DNA from: CAZBGL01 sp964491375
GTDB taxonomy: Bacteria; Desulfobacterota; Deferrisomatia; Deferrisomatales; Deferrisomataceae
Assembly: GCA_964491375.1 (NCBI GenBank)
Contig: CAZBGL010000081.1
Coordinates: 1-7,828, forward strand
Direction: 5' to 3'
Length of the DNA stretch: 7,828 nucleotides
The notes under the pieces are model-generated. The model was given only the letters and a program-made list of their open reading frames with translations. It did not search any database and had not been told where the DNA came from. The translations under genes and the position numbers were made by a program. How positions within the stretch are numbered: the first letter of the stretch is position 1; every line of letters starts with the position of its first letter. Shown here piece after piece: positions 5,738 to 7,828 of the stretch.

Positions 5738-7828
5738 ATGGCGCAGTTCCGGCGGCGTGGGTGGTGGATGGCGGTGGTGGCCGCCGCGGGCCTGGGAACA
5801 CCGCCGGGTGCTCTCGCCGCGAGCGTCCGGTGGATCTACCCGCCCCCCAACTCGCTGATCACGGAGTCGCCCGTGCCCCTCCTGGGGGTGGTGGTGGGGC
5901 CGCCGGCGCACGAACTGCGCGCCCGCATCGTGAGCGCCGAAGAACCGGGCACGCCCCGCTCGGAGGACCTGTTCCTGTTCCGGGGAAGGGTGTTCTCCGG
6001 CGCGGTCGAACTCACGCCGGGCCGGAACAACATCGTGGTCGGCGACTCCGTGCTCCCCGTGCTGTATCGGCCGGGATCCACCGCGGAGCGGGAGGGGGTG
6101 TTCCGCCGCCCTCTCCCCCACGGCGGCGGGGTGGAGTCGTGCAACCCGTGCCACGTGTTTCGGCGCGGGAACCTGGCGCTGAAGGAGCAGCCCCCGGATC
6201 TGTGCCTCGGCTGCCACAAGGTGGGGACGGAGTCGCTGCGCGCGGTGATCAAGCACAACGAGCACACCCGCACCCTCACTCCGGACTGCGTCCAGTGCCA
6301 CGATCCCCACGTCTCGTTCGCACCCGCCCTCCTCCGGGACCCGGACAACTTGTGCACCCGGTGCCACCCGGAGCAGTCCGCTCCAACCCGCCACGACCGG
6401 GTGGCGGCGCAGGCCTGCACCGCGTGCCACGACCCCCATGCTTCGGCCTACCCGGCCCTGCTCAGGGGTGAACCCCTGGACCTGTGTACCTCGTGCCACC
6501 GGGACCTGTCGGCGCCCCGGAGGTATCCCCGTTCCTACCACGCCCCTGTGGAGGAGGGGCGCTGTTTCGACTGTCATGCCCCCCATTCCACCGGCGCCCC
6601 ATCCCTGCTGCGCCGGCAGGTGCCCGGCGTGTGCCGCACGTGCCACGATCCGGCCGAAGAGGGCCCCCACAGGGGTGAACTGGACGAGTGCCGGTTGTGC
6701 CACGAACCCCACATGGCGAACCGGCGCAAGCTCCTAAGGGCCGGTGCCTCCGAGGCGTGCCTGGAATGCCACGCCCCTCCCCCCGAGGACGCCCGGAGCC
6801 GGCATCCCGCCCTGGACCAGGGGTGTGTCACCTGCCACGACCCCCACCGGCCGGGCGGCCTCCGGGGAGCGGAGCGCACCTGCGGTCCCTGCCACAACCT
6901 TCGCGAGGAGGGGTTCCGGTGGACCCACGGGCAGCTGCCCATGACCCGGGTGGACCAGTGCACGTTCTGCCACGAGCCCCATGCCAGCGCCCATCCCAGT
7001 CTCCTCCGGGGACGGATCCACTACCCGTTGAAAAACGGCGGGTGCAACGCGTGCCACGAGGTCCGAAAGGACCAAATTGAACTCCGGTACGAGGGAAGCA
7101 AGAACTGTGTACGGTGCCACGGACAGATCACGGGAACCTCTGCGGTTGTGGAGACTGACAAGGTGCACAAGCCGGTGTACCAGATCGACTGCACCGCCTG
7201 CCACAACCCCCACCTGGGAGTGAGGGACAAGTTCCTCCTGGAGGACCCCGTGACCCTGTGCGGGTGGTGCCACGGCCTGTTACTGAGGGGGGTGGAGAAC
7301 GTGCACGGGGTGTTCGAGGAGGGCACGTGCTACACGTGCCACCTCCCCCACATCAGCGACTTCCGGCCCCTGCTCAAGCGGCCCGAACGCAAGCTCTGCA
7401 CGAGCTGCCACACGGAGGTCGCCGAAATCCCCGAAGGGCTGGCTCACGGCGCCCTGCAGGCGGAGCGCTGCACCGGCTGCCACAACCCCCACGGGACGAA
7501 CACGGAACACCTGCTCAAAGATGGCAGGGACGCATTGTGCCGGGGATGCCACGGCGAGGTGTTCCGGGAGGAAGACGGCACGCCGTTCCGCTATCTCCAC
7601 GGCCCGGTCGGGGCTGGGAACTGCACGGCCTGTCACACCCTGGGTCACCGTCACCCCTCGGCGGGCGACCGGTTTCTGAGGGCGAAGGGAAGCCGCGTGT
7701 GCGTGCTGTGCCACGAAACCGGGCGGGATCACGTCCCGGGGCGTTTCCGGTCCAAGATGGAGGAGGTCCGGAACGACTGCCTCGCCTGCCACCTCCCCCA
7801 CGGCGCGGGGAATCGCTTCATGATGAAA
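5738..7828 (+). CDS. Giant multiheme c-type cytochrome (at least 24 hemes), 3' end beyond the window
   Basis: 697 codons are open to the last base with no stop, so the protein is partial. It starts with a Sec signal peptide (RRR at 5-7, hydrophobic core about 9-19, ALA cleavage site at 25-27). Residues about 28-120 contain a heme-free Ig-like region (PPPNSLITESPVPLLGV, then LTPGRNNIVVGD), a type seen at the N-terminus of other exported multiheme cytochromes. From residue 135 there are 24 CXXCH heme-attachment motifs, first cysteines at 135, 156, 184, 206, 227, 250, 276, 299, 318, 341, 363, 382, 408, 436, 457, 485, 508, 531, 554, 578, 601, 629, 655 and 681. They come in pairs (CXXCH-x-PH-x(n)-LL, then LCxxCH), as in the doubled-CXXCH families. 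Histidines 9-13 residues before many first motifs are probable distal axial ligands. The likely role is periplasmic or extracellular electron transfer; the partner is unknown. Transport and heme ligation would need the Ccm or Ccs machinery, not present here. Confidence 0.93.
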   Translation, partial: MAQFRRRGWWMAVVAAAGLGTPPGALAASVRWIYPPPNSLITESPVPLLGVVVGPPAHELRARIVSAEEPGTPRSEDLFLFRGRVFSGAVELTPGRNNIVVGDSVLPVLYRPGSTAEREGVFRRPLPHGGGVESCNPCHVFRRGNLALKEQPPDLCLGCHKVGTESLRAVIKHNEHTRTLTPDCVQCHDPHVSFAPALLRDPDNLCTRCHPEQSAPTRHDRVAAQACTACHDPHASAYPALLRGEPLDLCTSCHRDLSAPRRYPRSYHAPVEEGRCFDCHAPHSTGAPSLLRRQVPGVCRTCHDPAEEGPHRGELDECRLCHEPHMANRRKLLRAGASEACLECHAPPPEDARSRHPALDQGCVTCHDPHRPGGLRGAERTCGPCHNLREEGFRWTHGQLPMTRVDQCTFCHEPHASAHPSLLRGRIHYPLKNGGCNACHEVRKDQIELRYEGSKNCVRCHGQITGTSAVVETDKVHKPVYQIDCTACHNPHLGVRDKFLLEDPVTLCGWCHGLLLRGVENVHGVFEEGTCYTCHLPHISDFRPLLKRPERKLCTSCHTEVAEIPEGLAHGALQAERCTGCHNPHGTNTEHLLKDGRDALCRGCHGEVFREEDGTPFRYLHGPVGAGNCTACHTLGHRHPSAGDRFLRAKGSRVCVLCHETGRDHVPGRFRSKMEEVRNDCLACHLPHGAGNRFMMK
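6119..7828 (+). repeat. Tandem two-heme protein repeats inside the cytochrome
   Basis: Coding repeat of about 45-50 residues, roughly 140-150 bp per unit, starting near His128. Each unit reads H-(8 to 12 residues)-C-x-x-C-H-x-P-H-(6 to 8 residues)-LL-(5 to 8 residues)-C-x-x-C-H. I count eleven complete units and the first half of a twelfth, which ends at the window edge with LACHLPHGAGNRF. Unit 7 (residues about 399-461) is longer and carries a third heme motif. The repeats are diverged at the DNA level; it is a protein-level pattern that probably arose by repeated internal duplication. Confidence 0.85.

Noticed and set aside
5648..6712. A 354-codon minus-strand frame opposite the cytochrome
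   Set aside because: It is the complement of regularly spaced CXXCH codons; the plus-strand frame carries all 24 heme motifs in phase.

Overview
The window is very GC-rich and carries four genes that I can support. One reads leftwards, a class I adenylate cyclase. Three read rightwards: a small exported protein, an exported zinc metalloprotease of the MXAN_6640 type, and a very large multiheme c-type cytochrome that runs off the right edge. The GC bias, an exported cytochrome with at least 24 hemes and the MXAN_6640-type protease together suggest a metal-reducing deltaproteobacterial lineage (Desulfobacterota, perhaps Deferrisoma- or Desulfuromonas-like). This placement is inference; there is no rRNA or other phylogenetic marker here.

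Layout. Positions 1-391 hold no convincing gene. They contain a short REP-like palindrome near the left edge and one longer-range inverted repeat. Positions 392-3196 (minus strand) encode the adenylate cyclase, which probably starts at a TTG codon behind a good AGGAG ribosome binding site. A gap of 85 bp separates it from the divergent rightward cluster. In that cluster, a 111-residue exported protein (3282-3617) overlaps the protease gene (3614-5674) by the 4-base ATGA arrangement. After 63 bp comes the cytochrome (5738 to beyond 7828), read open to the last base with no stop.

How the genes may work together. The three rightward genes all encode proteins with apparent Sec signal peptides, so the cluster acts outside the cytoplasm. 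The small protein is homologous, by hand alignment, to the N-terminal domain of the protease encoded immediately after it. It looks like a free-standing copy of the protease's own pro-region and could be an inhibitor, chaperone or substrate-like partner. The cytochrome is built from about twelve repeats of a two-heme unit behind an Ig-like N-terminal domain, as expected for periplasmic or extracellular electron-transfer proteins. A link between the protease pair and the cytochrome (processing, surface maturation) is suggested only by gene order. The cyclase makes cAMP in the cytoplasm and has no evident mechanistic link to the cluster beyond a shared divergent control region.
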